Source: an uncultured Actinomycetes bacterium (lineage in GTDB: Bacteria; Actinomycetota; Actinomycetes; Nanopelagicales; Nanopelagicaceae). Taken from it: 64,000 bases of DNA. Each line of letters begins with the position of its first letter. The first letter of the stretch is position 1. The notes below the pieces were generated by a model, which ran no database searches, had not been told where the DNA came from, and was given only the letters and a program-made list of their open reading frames with translations. The stretch covers positions 1-64,000 of the forward strand of contig CAILXX010000016.1 of the NCBI GenBank assembly GCA_903838295.1, read 5' to 3'. This document shows, piece after piece, positions 15,348 to 24,370 of this stretch. Position numbers and translations under genes: made by a program.

Positions 15348-16478
15348 TCACCTAAGTGAGATCGCGATCTTACCAATCTCCTTCCGCTTCGCGCTCCCGG
15401 GCTTAAAAAATGGGATGAGCGAGCTTTCGCCATCAGGATTCAATTGATTTTCTCTGATTATGTGGCGATTTTCGCCCGTGGTTAAAGATAGAAATTTGCT
15501 CTCCCATTGTCGCAATTCACGGGAGTGCCCCGAGAGAACGCATATATATGTCACCGAGACTTTCTTTAGTAGAAGCGGATACTCACGTAAGAATTGAGAG
15601 AGTTCATTAACACTCAGAGCGGTTGACTTGCTCACATAGACAAGGTGCGTGGCGGAATCTAAAACATTATTGACCAACGAACCATGCCACCGCCGATCAG
15701 TAACCGCCTCTGCCATCGCGGGCATCGTTCCTAAATCCACAATTGTCATTGGTGCTTGCTCTGGCAATTTAGTAGGTCGATCCTCCACATCTAGTGAAAG
15801 CAGATCTATTTCTGGGCGCCTAACCTGATCTCTCTGACGAGCGAGCCCTTGTGATCGAATATCTGCATCAACAAGTAAAACCCGCTGGGTATTTGCAAAC
15901 TCTTCTGCAAGCAAAAGCGAGAATCGAGTCCTTCCTGGGGCGCCAGCTGTACCGGTAACTGCGATAAGCCGTTGATGAGAATCTCTGTGATTCGGCTTAA
16001 ATTGAGAACGACCACCAGTGCGATTTTCAAATCTTTGGCTGCCGAATTTTTCAGAATCAAATTTTTCTGATTCAGAATATATTTTGCTATGAATTAACTC
16101 ATCTCGCTTGAGAGCGGGTTCGACTATTGCTGAAACCTCGTCCATCCGCAGCATTGGACTCCGAAGTTTGTTCCTGATATGAGTCATAAGTAGATGTGAA
16201 TTAATGGGAATCCCATCAAGTGAAATAATACTTACTGTTACTCCCTCCATACTTTCAATCACACCTGGTTGTAATCCAGAGAGATCACTCATGTAAATAA
16301 TCACAGTTCGTAGTTCACTCCCACGATCCGCCATAAAATCAAGTAACGACTGGGCATCAAATGCCCTTTGGATGATATTCCACCCCTGAGAAAAGAGAAG
16401 CTGCGCTACAAAATCTTCACTCTCGGCATCTGCAATTGCAGTCACCACTTCTAACTGCGGTATTTCAGAACGGATCAC
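15348..16478 (-). CDS. CpaE-like P-loop protein with degenerate Walker A
   Basis: About 376 residues. The N-terminal half looks like a receiver-type or pseudoreceiver domain. The C-terminal half is MinD/CpaE-like: VTGTAGAPGRTRFSLLLAE stands where KGGxGKT would be, then VLLVDADIRSQGLARQ, TIVDLGTMPAMAEA and VYVSKSTALSVNELS. The deviant lysine and usual Walker A lysine are replaced, so ATP hydrolysis is doubtful. I chose GTG 16478 because GGTGG lies seven bases upstream. That start overlaps the upstream SAF gene by 14 bases. An ATG at 16511 would be a longer overlap. Confidence 0.65.
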   Translation of the reverse strand: MIRSEIPQLEVVTAIADAESEDFVAQLLFSQGWNIIQRAFDAQSLLDFMADRGSELRTVIIYMSDLSGLQPGVIESMEGVTVSIISLDGIPINSHLLMTHIRNKLRSPMLRMDEVSAIVEPALKRDELIHSKIYSESEKFDSEKFGSQRFENRTGGRSQFKPNHRDSHQRLIAVTGTAGAPGRTRFSLLLAEEFANTQRVLLVDADIRSQGLARQRDQVRRPEIDLLSLDVEDRPTKLPEQAPMTIVDLGTMPAMAEAVTDRRWHGSLVNNVLDSATHLVYVSKSTALSVNELSQFLREYPLLLKKVSVTYICVLSGHSRELRQWESKFLSLTTGENRHIIRENQLNPDGESSLIPFFKPGSAKRKEIGKIAISLR

Positions 16479-17055
16479 GTGCAACCACCAATCTTCCTTG
16501 AGATTCAGCATCGACGATTAGTGTTGCTTGTGCGCTATTAGCAGCCAATGAGATTGCAACAGTGCCACCAAGGCTTCGACTCTTTATATCTATGGATTGC
16601 ACAGAAATCCTATGGACTATCAATGTGGGTAGGGAGCCTTGATCTTTTGGAATAACATAAATATCGACGAGATCAGAGAGCTGAAGATCGCTAGGTAGAT
16701 CGTTAACAGCAATCCCCACTGGTAGATATTGAAGTGTCAGGTTGATAGGAATCCGCGAAACCTGATTGACAGAGATTAGGTCTCCTGTGAATATCGGCGA
16801 CGTTGTGTATTCGCCAATTATTGAATCACCACCCTGCAAGTAATGGCTGCTATCAGTAGTGAGGTTTACTTTGACACGGCTGATATCTGCGACCGAAATT
16901 TTGCTTCCGGTGGCGATGGTTCTACTTGCTATCCAGGCGCTACCTGTTGGCCCGCTTCCCATAAGCATCGAAATGGTGATGAAGGCCGCAAACAAGATAA
17001 GTAGCGCACTTATTCGTCTGGAGTTTCTCTGCATGAATTTCTGTAATTCTTCCAT
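16465..17055 (-). CDS. SAF-domain membrane protein, CpaB/RcpC-like
   Basis: 196 residues: a basic N-terminus (MQRNSRR), one transmembrane helix at about 16-33, then an extracytoplasmic SAF domain (about 38-100: ASRTIATGSKISVADISRV and EYTTSPIFTGDLISVNQV). The later part, LPVGIAVNDLPSDLQLSDLV, matches the CpaB half that assembles in pilus secretion systems. It overlaps the CpaE-like gene, so the two are probably co-translated. No pilin, secretin or pilus ATPase is visible in the window. Confidence 0.72.
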   Translation of the reverse strand: MEELQKFMQRNSRRISALLILFAAFITISMLMGSGPTGSAWIASRTIATGSKISVADISRVKVNLTTDSSHYLQGGDSIIGEYTTSPIFTGDLISVNQVSRIPINLTLQYLPVGIAVNDLPSDLQLSDLVDIYVIPKDQGSLPTLIVHRISVQSIDIKSRSLGGTVAISLAANSAQATLIVDAESQGRLVVARDPF

Positions 17056-17172
17056 GGGAGATGAATACCCAATAAATGAAAATCATGAATTTACTTATCC
17101 ACAGCAGCTAGCACTCCAAAGTTCATCCGTTCGGATGATCCGCCATGGCTTTAAAAGTGAGAACTTTCTCGC

Positions 17173-17727
17173 ATGACTCCAACACAACTCTTAGACGATA
17201 CTTCACTTAATTCAATTCAGGTCCGTCCAGTTTTCATTCCTAGGCCAGGTAATTCATCTCCAAAAGCAAGCGTGATTGATGCACCTATGCTTGCGCTGAC
17301 TGTAGATGCCAGTTTTGAAGTAAATATTGGTTCCAGAAAGCTTTTCCTAGTACCCAAGTCCAACAACTGTATTGGTGAAGAATATGATTTGGAATCCGAG
17401 TCCAAACCTTCGCCATTATGTGATCTACCTCCGCTGGAAGAGACAATTTCTCGATATGTACTCGGTTTAGTCGAAATATGGGGAGGTCGTCGCCAACCTA
17501 TGCAATTAGCGCGTATGTCCCACAGACTTGTCTATGCCACAATTTTAGATATGGCTGGTACCCATAAAGAAATTCCTAGAATTCGAAAACTTTATATCTC
17601 TGAACCAATTGAAGGAGTTGCGGAAACCGCCGTAACTTTGCGCTTTAAAGAACGAGTTCGCTCACTCGTACTTCGATTTGAAGGGGCTGATCGACGTTGG
17701 CTCTGCACAGAAATGACTCTGCTTTAA
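17173..17727 (+). CDS. Rv3235-family protein
   Basis: 184 residues. An unconserved N-terminus with Pro-rich RPVFIPRPG is followed by a C-terminal module (about 85-184) with LARMSHRLVYATI, RKLYISEPIEGVAETAVTLRF and LVLRFEGADRRWLCTEMTLL. The W-x-C-T ending and VAE-x-x-VTLRF segment are those of the actinobacterial Rv3235/DUF6459 family, which lacks a known function. It is divergent from the CpaB-like gene across a 117-base gap holding no further gene. Confidence 0.72.
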   Translation: MTPTQLLDDTSLNSIQVRPVFIPRPGNSSPKASVIDAPMLALTVDASFEVNIGSRKLFLVPKSNNCIGEEYDLESESKPSPLCDLPPLEETISRYVLGLVEIWGGRRQPMQLARMSHRLVYATILDMAGTHKEIPRIRKLYISEPIEGVAETAVTLRFKERVRSLVLRFEGADRRWLCTEMTLL

Positions 17728-17732
17728 AACTT

Positions 17733-18296
17733 TTAACTATTGAAATCCTGCTGTGCGCGCTCTAATCCTTTTTCGATGAGACGTTCTACTGCCAGCGCTC
17801 CTCGTGAAATGAAATCTTCAAGCTCTTTTTTCTCGGGCTGCGCAAAGGGTTTTAATACATAATCTGCAGGATCTTGTGGACCAGCAGGGCGACCTATGCC
17901 CATTCTAATCCGGAAATATTCGGGGCTACTGAAATGTGTAGTGATGTCCTTGAGTCCATTGTGGCCATTATCGCCACCACCTAGTTTGATGCGGATTGTA
18001 TTAAACGGGATATCAAGTTCGTCGTGAATAACAATCAAATTTTCAGCAGGCACCTTATAGAAATCGGCCAAGGCTTTGCATGGCGCACCCGATTCATTCA
18101 TGAATAACTTTGATTTCGCTATGGTGACACCCGAACCGGCAATGCGAATATCTGCAATCTCTGTCCGTGATTTATGTGCCGAAAATTTTGAGCCACTAGC
18201 CAGGTAACTAATAACCATCTGACCGATATTGTGACGGGTTTGGGCATATTGATCGCCGGGGTTTCCGAGTCCGAAAACCAGCCAGCGATCAGCCAT
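17733..18296 (-). CDS. pth: Peptidyl-tRNA hydrolase
   Basis: 187 residues; frees tRNA from prematurely released peptidyl-tRNA. The catalytic His is H22 in GLGNPGDQYAQTRHNIG. Other family segments are KLFMNESGAPCKALADFY, IVIHDELDIPF and KLGGGDNGHNGLKDI. It follows rplY at 21 bases, the order (rplY-pth) conserved in actinobacteria, and converges with the Rv3235-family gene. Confidence 0.96.
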   Translation of the reverse strand: MADRWLVFGLGNPGDQYAQTRHNIGQMVISYLASGSKFSAHKSRTEIADIRIAGSGVTIAKSKLFMNESGAPCKALADFYKVPAENLIVIHDELDIPFNTIRIKLGGGDNGHNGLKDITTHFSSPEYFRIRMGIGRPAGPQDPADYVLKPFAQPEKKELEDFISRGALAVERLIEKGLERAQQDFNS

Positions 18297-18317
18297 GTTA
18301 CAAGTCTTGTTCTTTAA

Positions 18318-18926
18318 TTATTCTTTTGCTGCATCAGCAGCAGGGGTAGCAGCTTCAGCAGCCGCTGCAACAGGTGTCTCTTCTACAACCGTAGAACGCT
18401 CAGACAAGTGAACGACCACAAGTGCAGGATCAGAGACAAGCGTCATACCGTCAGTGAGTTTAACTTCGCTAGCAGTCTTGCTTGTACCTGCAGGCATATC
18501 TGTAAGGTCAAGTACCAAGAAGGCAGGAATCGATGTTGCTTCGACTTCTACTTCGATAGTGTTATTAACATGCTCAAGGATTCCATCCTTGTCATAAGCA
18601 CCTTCTGTGTGAACTGGAATTTCGACAGTAACTTTTTCACCCTTGCGAACAACGAGCAGATCGATGTGCTCAAAGATTCCAGTGAGTGGATTCTTAGAAA
18701 CTGACTTTGGAAGAACGAGTTCATTCTTTCCGTCAAATGAAACATTAAGAAGTACGTTAGAAGATTTAAGAGCAGTTCCTAGTTCGCGCGCAGGCAATGA
18801 AACGTGTTGTGGCTCTGCATTGTGGCCATAGATAACTGCTGGAACTAGTCCGGCACGGCGATCGCGACGTGATGCACCCTTACCAAAGCTGGTGCGCTTG
18901 GCGCCATTAATTGAGATCTCGGCCAT
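18318..18926 (-). CDS. rplY: 50S ribosomal protein L25, Ctc/TL5 long form
   Basis: 202 residues. The N-terminal 5S-rRNA-binding domain (about 1-90) contains GKGASRRDRRAGLVPAVIYG. The C-terminal Ctc/TL5 domain (about 95-180) is followed by an Ala-rich tail, AAAAEAATPAADAAKE. A GAGGAG about 8 bases upstream marks the start. The 174-base gap to prs presumably carries its promoter and the prs transcript end; I see no other gene there. Confidence 0.95.
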   Translation of the reverse strand: MAEISINGAKRTSFGKGASRRDRRAGLVPAVIYGHNAEPQHVSLPARELGTALKSSNVLLNVSFDGKNELVLPKSVSKNPLTGIFEHIDLLVVRKGEKVTVEIPVHTEGAYDKDGILEHVNNTIEVEVEATSIPAFLVLDLTDMPAGTSKTASEVKLTDGMTLVSDPALVVVHLSERSTVVEETPVAAAAEAATPAADAAKE

Positions 18927-19057
18927 TGACTTGCTCCTCTTGTTAAATAAACGGACATAACACGTTCCAAGAGAGATGCCGTCGATTACGGATATTTCTA
19001 TCCCTCGCCGGAACGAGTCTGAAGATTAGCGAACTTGAGCGGTAATTAACAAATTCA

Positions 19058-19080
19058 CTAAAAAATAGGCTCGACCTACT
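19058..19080 (-). terminator. Weak candidate terminator after prs
   Basis: On the minus strand a short TAGG/CCTA stem-loop is followed by six Ts, about 20 bases past the prs stop. The stem is only four to five pairs, so this is tentative. Confidence 0.25.
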
Positions 19081-19100
19081 ACCCAAATAGCTTCTATTGC

Positions 19101-20081
19101 TTAGGAATGACCGTCAAAGAGGCTGGTAACTGAGCCATCCTCGAAGACTTCGCGAATCGCACGCCCTAAGAGCGGGGCGATCGAAAGAACCGTCAATTTA
19201 TCGAAACGGGACTCTTCCGGGATTGGCAAAGTATTGGTCACGACAACTTCGCTGACGCGGGAGTTCTTGAGGCGTTCAACAGCTGGGCCCGATAGAACTG
19301 CATGCGTGGCGGCCACAATTACCTCTTTGGCCCCATCTTCAAAGAGGGCATCAACAGCTTTTGTAATAGTTCCAGCAGTATCGATCATGTCATCGATGAC
19401 TACGCAGGTCTGGCCGGCAACATCGCCGACAACACGACCAGTGACTGATTCATTAGGGATTCGTGGATCACGTGTTTTGTGAATGAAAGCAATAGGAGCT
19501 CCACCCAACATATCTGACCAACGTTCTGCGACTCGGACTCGGCCAGAGTCTGGGGAGACAATCGTTAATCTTGAACGATCAACCTTGCTACCAACATAAT
19601 TTGTTAGCAACGGTAGCGCGAAAAGATGATCGACAGGTCCGTCAAAGAATCCTTGAATTTGAGAGGTGTGAAGGTCAACAACCATCAATCGATCTGCGCC
19701 GGCTGTCTTAAATAAATCAGCCATCAATCGAGCAGAAATCGGCTCACGACCACGATGCTTCTTGTCCTGTCGTGCATATCCGTAGAACGGCGCAACGACA
19801 GTGATTCGCTTTGCTGACGCCCGCTTCAAAGCATCCACCATGATCAGCTGCTCCATGATCTGCTTATTGACTGGGGCTGCATGACTCTGGATAACAAATG
19901 CATCCGAACCACGAACAGATTCTTCAAAACGTACAAAAACTTCACCATTTGCAAAGTCATATGCAGATGTTGGTGTTATGGGAATACCTAGTTCGGCGGC
20001 GACATCCTCTGCTAACTCTGGGTATCCACGTCCGGTAAAAATCCGTAACCGCTTTTCAGAGCTAAGTCGAAGTTCGCTCAT
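19101..20081 (-). CDS. prs: Ribose-phosphate pyrophosphokinase
   Basis: 326 residues; makes PRPP from ribose 5-phosphate and ATP for nucleotide, His and Trp synthesis. Diagnostic segments include ANGEVFVRFEESVRGSDAFV, APFYGYARQDKKHRGREPIS (ATP/Mg site) and the PRPP-binding loop VVIDDMIDTAGTI. The start overlaps the glmU stop by four bases, so the pair is translationally coupled, as in other actinobacteria (glmU-prs). Confidence 0.97.
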   Translation of the reverse strand: MSELRLSSEKRLRIFTGRGYPELAEDVAAELGIPITPTSAYDFANGEVFVRFEESVRGSDAFVIQSHAAPVNKQIMEQLIMVDALKRASAKRITVVAPFYGYARQDKKHRGREPISARLMADLFKTAGADRLMVVDLHTSQIQGFFDGPVDHLFALPLLTNYVGSKVDRSRLTIVSPDSGRVRVAERWSDMLGGAPIAFIHKTRDPRIPNESVTGRVVGDVAGQTCVVIDDMIDTAGTITKAVDALFEDGAKEVIVAATHAVLSGPAVERLKNSRVSEVVVTNTLPIPEESRFDKLTVLSIAPLLGRAIREVFEDGSVTSLFDGHS

Positions 20082-21526
20082 TCTTCCCCCTGTGCAGTTT
20101 GTGGGCCATCAGTGGCACCAGCCTTTTTTGCAGACTCGGCTGACTTGGTGTTCGCTCGTCTGCGCAGTACCCACCCTAAGACATTTCGTTGCTTTGCCCT
20201 AGCAACTCCGATGGCTCCGGCCGGCACGTCCTCGGTAATAACAGATCCTGCGGCCGTATAGGCCCCATCCCCAATGGTGACGGGCGCAACAAGCATTGTG
20301 TCGCTCCCGATTCGAACGTCATTCCCCACGATGGTCTGATGCTTTTCTACACCGTCATAATTAACAAAGATGGTCGCGGCGCCAATATTTGAACCCGCTC
20401 CAATCGTCGCATCCCCCACATAGGAAAGGTGTGGAACCTTTGACCCTTCACCGACCGTTGAATTCTTTATTTCGACATAAGCGCCAACTTTTGTGCCCGC
20501 AGCAAGCTGGGTTCCCGGACGAATGTAAGAGAAGGGGCCAACTTTTGCTTCAGGACCGATTGAAGAATCTGCTGCCCAGGATTCCAGGACGCTTGCACCG
20601 GAATCAACTATGACATTGTGAAGAGTAGTACGTGGGCCGATAAATGATCCACTCGCTATCCTGGTAGAACCAGATATTGCGCACCCAGGAAAAATTGTTA
20701 CATCAGGAGATATTTCTACTCCTAAGTCGATCCATGTTGTGGTTGGGTCGACAATGGTGACGCCTGCGCGCATATAACTGTCATTAATGCGATCGCGCAT
20801 TATGGCGGAACATTCGGCAAGCTGTGATCGATCATTGATTCCCAAAGTCTCGGTGTAATCGTTAGAGCGAATACCAACAACGCTCTGGCCTGCTGCTTTA
20901 ATTAGTCCAATAACATCAGTGAGATAAAGTTCGCCCTGTGCATTCCCCTTTTTGAGCCCCGTAAGTGCAGCGCGTAACGCAGCAATATCAAATAGATAAA
21001 CACCGGTATTGATTTCATCGATCTCTTTTTCAGCCAGATTTGCATCACGTTCTTCGACAATTTTTTCCAAAGCATCTGTGACATCACGAACAATTCGGCC
21101 ATAGCCAAATGGATCAGGAACAATGGAAGTCAGAACTGATGCTTCTGCACCTAATGAAAGATGCATGGCATAAAACTCTTGCAATGTAGTAGTTGTCAGC
21201 AGTGGCGTGTCGCCAGCGAGAATCAATACGGTTCCGGTGGCTGGTGCTCCTTCTAAGGCCAACTGGGCTGCATGACCAGTTCCATTTCTTTCGGCTTGGA
21301 TCACAATTTTGGTTTCGGGTGCAGTTGCTTTGAGATGGGCTTCTACGGCTTCCCTGGATGCGCCGACAACCACGCGAAGTTCGGTTGCGCCCAATGGTTT
21401 GGTCGCCCTAAGAACATGATCAATTATTGAATGGCCAGCAATGTTGTGAAGGACCTTGGGGGTCGTCGACTTCATGCGAGTACCTTCACCCGCTGCCAAT
21501 ACAACCGAGAGTTCGAGCTGTTTCAT
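20078..21526 (-). CDS. glmU: Bifunctional GlmU (uridylyltransferase / acetyltransferase)
   Basis: 482 residues. The N-terminal uridylyltransferase has LAAGEGTRMKSTTPKVLH and the UDP-site AGDTPLL. The C-terminal left-handed helix (from about 250) includes GPFSYIRPGTQLAAGTKVG and NYDGVEKHQTIVGNDV, where acetyl-CoA acetylates GlcN-1-P. It makes UDP-GlcNAc from GlmM product, so it links glmS and glmM at 53-56 kb to cell-wall and Wbp-type sugar synthesis. A GGGGGAG precedes the start. The Ala/Lys-rich tail after residue 455 is non-conserved. Confidence 0.96.
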   Translation of the reverse strand: MKQLELSVVLAAGEGTRMKSTTPKVLHNIAGHSIIDHVLRATKPLGATELRVVVGASREAVEAHLKATAPETKIVIQAERNGTGHAAQLALEGAPATGTVLILAGDTPLLTTTTLQEFYAMHLSLGAEASVLTSIVPDPFGYGRIVRDVTDALEKIVEERDANLAEKEIDEINTGVYLFDIAALRAALTGLKKGNAQGELYLTDVIGLIKAAGQSVVGIRSNDYTETLGINDRSQLAECSAIMRDRINDSYMRAGVTIVDPTTTWIDLGVEISPDVTIFPGCAISGSTRIASGSFIGPRTTLHNVIVDSGASVLESWAADSSIGPEAKVGPFSYIRPGTQLAAGTKVGAYVEIKNSTVGEGSKVPHLSYVGDATIGAGSNIGAATIFVNYDGVEKHQTIVGNDVRIGSDTMLVAPVTIGDGAYTAAGSVITEDVPAGAIGVARAKQRNVLGWVLRRRANTKSAESAKKAGATDGPQTAQGEE

Positions 21527-21575
21527 TGCTCTCCCCCTTTTGTCTGTCGGTGGAACTTACTGGCTTCGCCTTTGG

Positions 21576-21647
21576 CTCCGCCACCAGGTATCGATCCTGG
21601 ACCCTGGGCTTCAAAGGCCCATGTGCTAGCCACTACACAATGGCGGA
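21576..21647 (-). tRNA. tRNA-Gln (anticodon TTG)
   Basis: On the minus strand, acceptor TCCGCCA pairs with TGGCGGA. The anticodon stem TGGGC/GCCCA encloses CTTTGAA with anticodon TTG, and the T arm holds GGATCGATACC. 72 bases, lying between ispE and glmU, as in many actinobacteria. CCA is not encoded. Confidence 0.94.
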
Positions 21648-21704
21648 ACCTGAATTGTCCCCTATAAGTGCCGATGCGACAAATACACGGATAATTCAGA
21701 TATT

Positions 21705-22625
21705 TCAGAGCGTTTCGATTACTCGCGCGCCATGAGTAGGCCCGTTCGCACGGATGACTCCAGCGACTACTCCACTGGCACTTAAAGCAACCGTCAGATC
21801 CAAAGCCCGCTCCTCATCTTCGACAAGGAAGGCAACTGTTGGACCACTTCCCGAAACAATGCCCCCCAATGCTCCGTAATCGTTACCCACATCCAAAACT
21901 AAACGTAGCGCCGGACGTAAAGAGCATGCTGCAGCTTGAAGATCATTACTAAGTGCATCTCCTACACCAACTGCATTCCCTGCTCGAAGTGCTTGCAACA
22001 TAGCGTCACTTACCTGTGGCCGGGCGATTTCTAGCCCTGTTCTCAAGCGGTCACACTCTTGATAGACAGATTGGGTCGAAAGGCCTTGCGAAGACATCGC
22101 TAGAACCCAGTGATAATTTCCGCGAGCAAGCACCGGAGTAATTTCATCACCGCGGCCACGTCCAATCGCAATACCGCCGGTTATCGAAAACGGAACATCA
22201 CTGCCTAGCTCCGACGCAATTTTTTCCATTCCATCTCGAGATAAACCAAGTTCAAATAGTGCATCAATAGCAACGATAGTGCCGGCAGCATCAGCGCTTC
22301 CTCCTGCCATTCCACCAGCAACTGGAATCTCTTTCTTGATATGAATACTCAAATCTGAATCAAGGTCATGCCGATCAATCATCAACTGTGCCGCCTGGTA
22401 AGCCAGGTTTGTGGAATCAGTCGGGACGCCAGCTGTTGTTGAACCAGATAACGTTAAGACGATACCGGTTCCGGGTTCGGCAAATTTAACCGTAACATCG
22501 TCGTATACAGATATGGCCTGGAATACCGTGGTTACTTCGTGATATCCATCGGCAGAGAGAGGCCCGACAGATAGTTGCAGGTTGACCTTTCCGGGTACCC
22601 TGACAATTACTCCATTGCGCTTCAT
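21705..22625 (-). CDS. ispE: 4-diphosphocytidyl-2-C-methyl-D-erythritol kinase
   Basis: 306 residues, GHMP kinase of the non-mevalonate isoprenoid pathway. It shows VRVPGKVNLQLSVG near the N-terminus, the ATP loop PVAGGMAGGSADAAGTI (about 105-121) and a C-terminal GGIVSGSGPTVAFLVED. Its start overlaps the rsmA stop by four bases, so it lies in the metG-tatD-rsmA-ispE transcription unit. Confidence 0.95.
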   Translation of the reverse strand: MKRNGVIVRVPGKVNLQLSVGPLSADGYHEVTTVFQAISVYDDVTVKFAEPGTGIVLTLSGSTTAGVPTDSTNLAYQAAQLMIDRHDLDSDLSIHIKKEIPVAGGMAGGSADAAGTIVAIDALFELGLSRDGMEKIASELGSDVPFSITGGIAIGRGRGDEITPVLARGNYHWVLAMSSQGLSTQSVYQECDRLRTGLEIARPQVSDAMLQALRAGNAVGVGDALSNDLQAAACSLRPALRLVLDVGNDYGALGGIVSGSGPTVAFLVEDEERALDLTVALSASGVVAGVIRANGPTHGARVIETL

Positions 22626-23512
22626 GTGGCTAGCGTATTGGCAATCTTCATAAAATCATTGAGTAAAAGGGCTTCGCCTCGAATCGTCGGATCCACTCCG
22701 GCCATTGCAATCGAGGCTTCTGCGCTATTTTGATTCGGTTGATTAGGCTTATTGGGCTGGTTAGGATCGTTGGGATAATTTGCGCTCTTAAATAGTTCGG
22801 ATAGGGCACTTCTAAGCATTTTGCGACGCTGCGCAAATGCAGCATCAATGATAGAGAAAGTTAGCTTGCGAAGCTCTTCATCGCCAGCGGGCTCGTGGCG
22901 GATGAATCGCACTAAAGACGAATCCACATTTGGCACAGGCCAGAAGATAGATCTTGCCACGGTTCCGGCACTGGTTAGGTCTGCCCACCATGTGGCCTTT
23001 ACTGAAGGAGATCCATAATTCTTTGTACCAGGCTTTGCAACCAGTCGATCCGCAACTTCGCTTTGAACCATGACAACACCACTACGGATCGTAGGGAACT
23101 TCTCTAAAAAATGCAGAAGCACGGGTACCGATATGTTGTATGGCAAATTTGCAACCAGAACAGTTGGGGAAATAGGTACGGATACCGTAGTCATTGCGTC
23201 TTCGTTTATGACCAATAAATTTTCTGGAATAAAACCGTGATCGGCAACAGTTATCGGCAATTGCGCGGCAAGGCGATCATCAATTTCTATTGCTATGACC
23301 TTACTTGCGATTTCGAGCATGGCCAGAGTAAGAGACCCAAGGCCTGGTCCAATCTCCAAAGCGACATCATTGGGCTGTACATCAGCAATCTTCACGATTC
23401 TGCGGCATGTATTTGCATCTACGACAAAGTTCTGTCCAAGTTTCTTCGTCGGATTTACGCCGATGCGAGCCGCAATTTCTCGAATCTCTGCCGCACCTAA
23501 AAGCGTTGCCAC
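22622..23512 (-). CDS. rsmA: 16S rRNA dimethyladenosine transferase RsmA (KsgA)
   Basis: 296 residues; dimethylates A1518 and A1519 of 16S rRNA. GQNFVVDANTCRRIV, the SAM site LEIGPGLGSLTLAMLE and the catalytic NLPYNISVPVLLHF are intact. Near the C-terminus (about 244-262) there is an unusual Pro/Asn run (NYPNDPNQPNKPNQPNQN) inserted after the SALSELFKS segment and before the conserved GVDPTIRGEALLLNDF end. It starts one base after the tatD stop. Confidence 0.95.
   Translation of the reverse strand: MATLLGAAEIREIAARIGVNPTKKLGQNFVVDANTCRRIVKIADVQPNDVALEIGPGLGSLTLAMLEIASKVIAIEIDDRLAAQLPITVADHGFIPENLLVINEDAMTTVSVPISPTVLVANLPYNISVPVLLHFLEKFPTIRSGVVMVQSEVADRLVAKPGTKNYGSPSVKATWWADLTSAGTVARSIFWPVPNVDSSLVRFIRHEPAGDEELRKLTFSIIDAAFAQRRKMLRSALSELFKSANYPNDPNQPNKPNQPNQNSAEASIAMAGVDPTIRGEALLLNDFMKIANTLAT
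22730..22774. repeat. Five degenerate 9-bp repeats encoding Pro-Asn-X in rsmA
   Basis: Units TTGATTCGG, TTGATTAGG, CTTATTGGG, CTGGTTAGG and ATCGTTGGG run without gaps. On the minus strand each encodes Pro-Asn plus Asp, Gln or Lys. This is an in-frame expansion within a core rRNA methylase gene. Confidence 0.85.
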
Positions 23513-24370
23513 TTAGTCAAAACTCCCAAAGAGACGGAGTGCGTTTTCGGTTAAGCGATCACATAAATAATCCACGCTCTCTCCTCGTTCATCCGCAACG
23601 AATCGAACGATGTTGGCTACTTGCGCGGGAGTATTTAGGGTTCCTCGATGTGGTGCAGGGGCAAGAAAAGGTGAATCGGTCTCAACCAATAATTGATCAA
23701 TGGGTACCAATTTCACTGCTTCGCGTAGCGCAGGTGCGTTCTTGAATGTTACGGTCCCTGCAAAAGATAAGTAATACCCGGCATCAATGCATTCACGAGC
23801 CATCTCTGCATCACCAGAAAAACAATGGAAAATTGTCATTTTAGGGGCACCAACTTCTAGCAATGTATCTAAGACCGCACGGTGTGCATCCCGATCATGA
23901 ATGACAAGTGCCTTATCCACTTCTTTACTTAACGCAATATGTCGCTTGAAGGAATAAAGCTGTCGATCACGGAGTGGGGCTTGCGTTCTAAAGAAATCTA
24001 AGCCCGTTTCTCCAATAGCGCGGACGCGTGGATGGCGAGCCAATTCTTCGATTACCTTCAGATCTTTTTCCAAATCTTCAACGACCGGAGCCTCGTTTGG
24101 ATGCAACGCTACTGCTGCTAAAACACGACCTGGAAAACTTTCGGCACATTTAACGCCCCATCGAGATTGTTCTGCCGAATAGCCAACCTGGACTACTCGA
24201 TCAATTCCTGCAGCTAGGGCCGCATCGAGCACATCACGAACCTCTTGCGCATCCGGCGCGGTCTCTGTCACAAGTTCTAAATGTGCATGCACGTCGATAC
24301 AGGGACGATTCAACTTCTCTGGTACAGGGGCATCAGGTCGTGGCTCTTTAAGAGAGTGGCGATCAGACAT
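23513..24370 (-). CDS. tatD: TatD-family metal-dependent DNase
   Basis: 285 residues, amidohydrolase fold. Metal and active-site segments include CIDVHAHLE (about 25), AIGETGLDFFR, VIHDRDAH, FHCFSGDAEMA and LLVETDSPFLAP. Linked to 3'-5' exonuclease repair. It starts on the base after the metG stop and ends one base before rsmA. Many actinobacteria have rpfB between tatD and rsmA; here it is absent. Confidence 0.93.
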   Translation of the reverse strand: MSDRHSLKEPRPDAPVPEKLNRPCIDVHAHLELVTETAPDAQEVRDVLDAALAAGIDRVVQVGYSAEQSRWGVKCAESFPGRVLAAVALHPNEAPVVEDLEKDLKVIEELARHPRVRAIGETGLDFFRTQAPLRDRQLYSFKRHIALSKEVDKALVIHDRDAHRAVLDTLLEVGAPKMTIFHCFSGDAEMARECIDAGYYLSFAGTVTFKNAPALREAVKLVPIDQLLVETDSPFLAPAPHRGTLNTPAQVANIVRFVADERGESVDYLCDRLTENALRLFGSFD

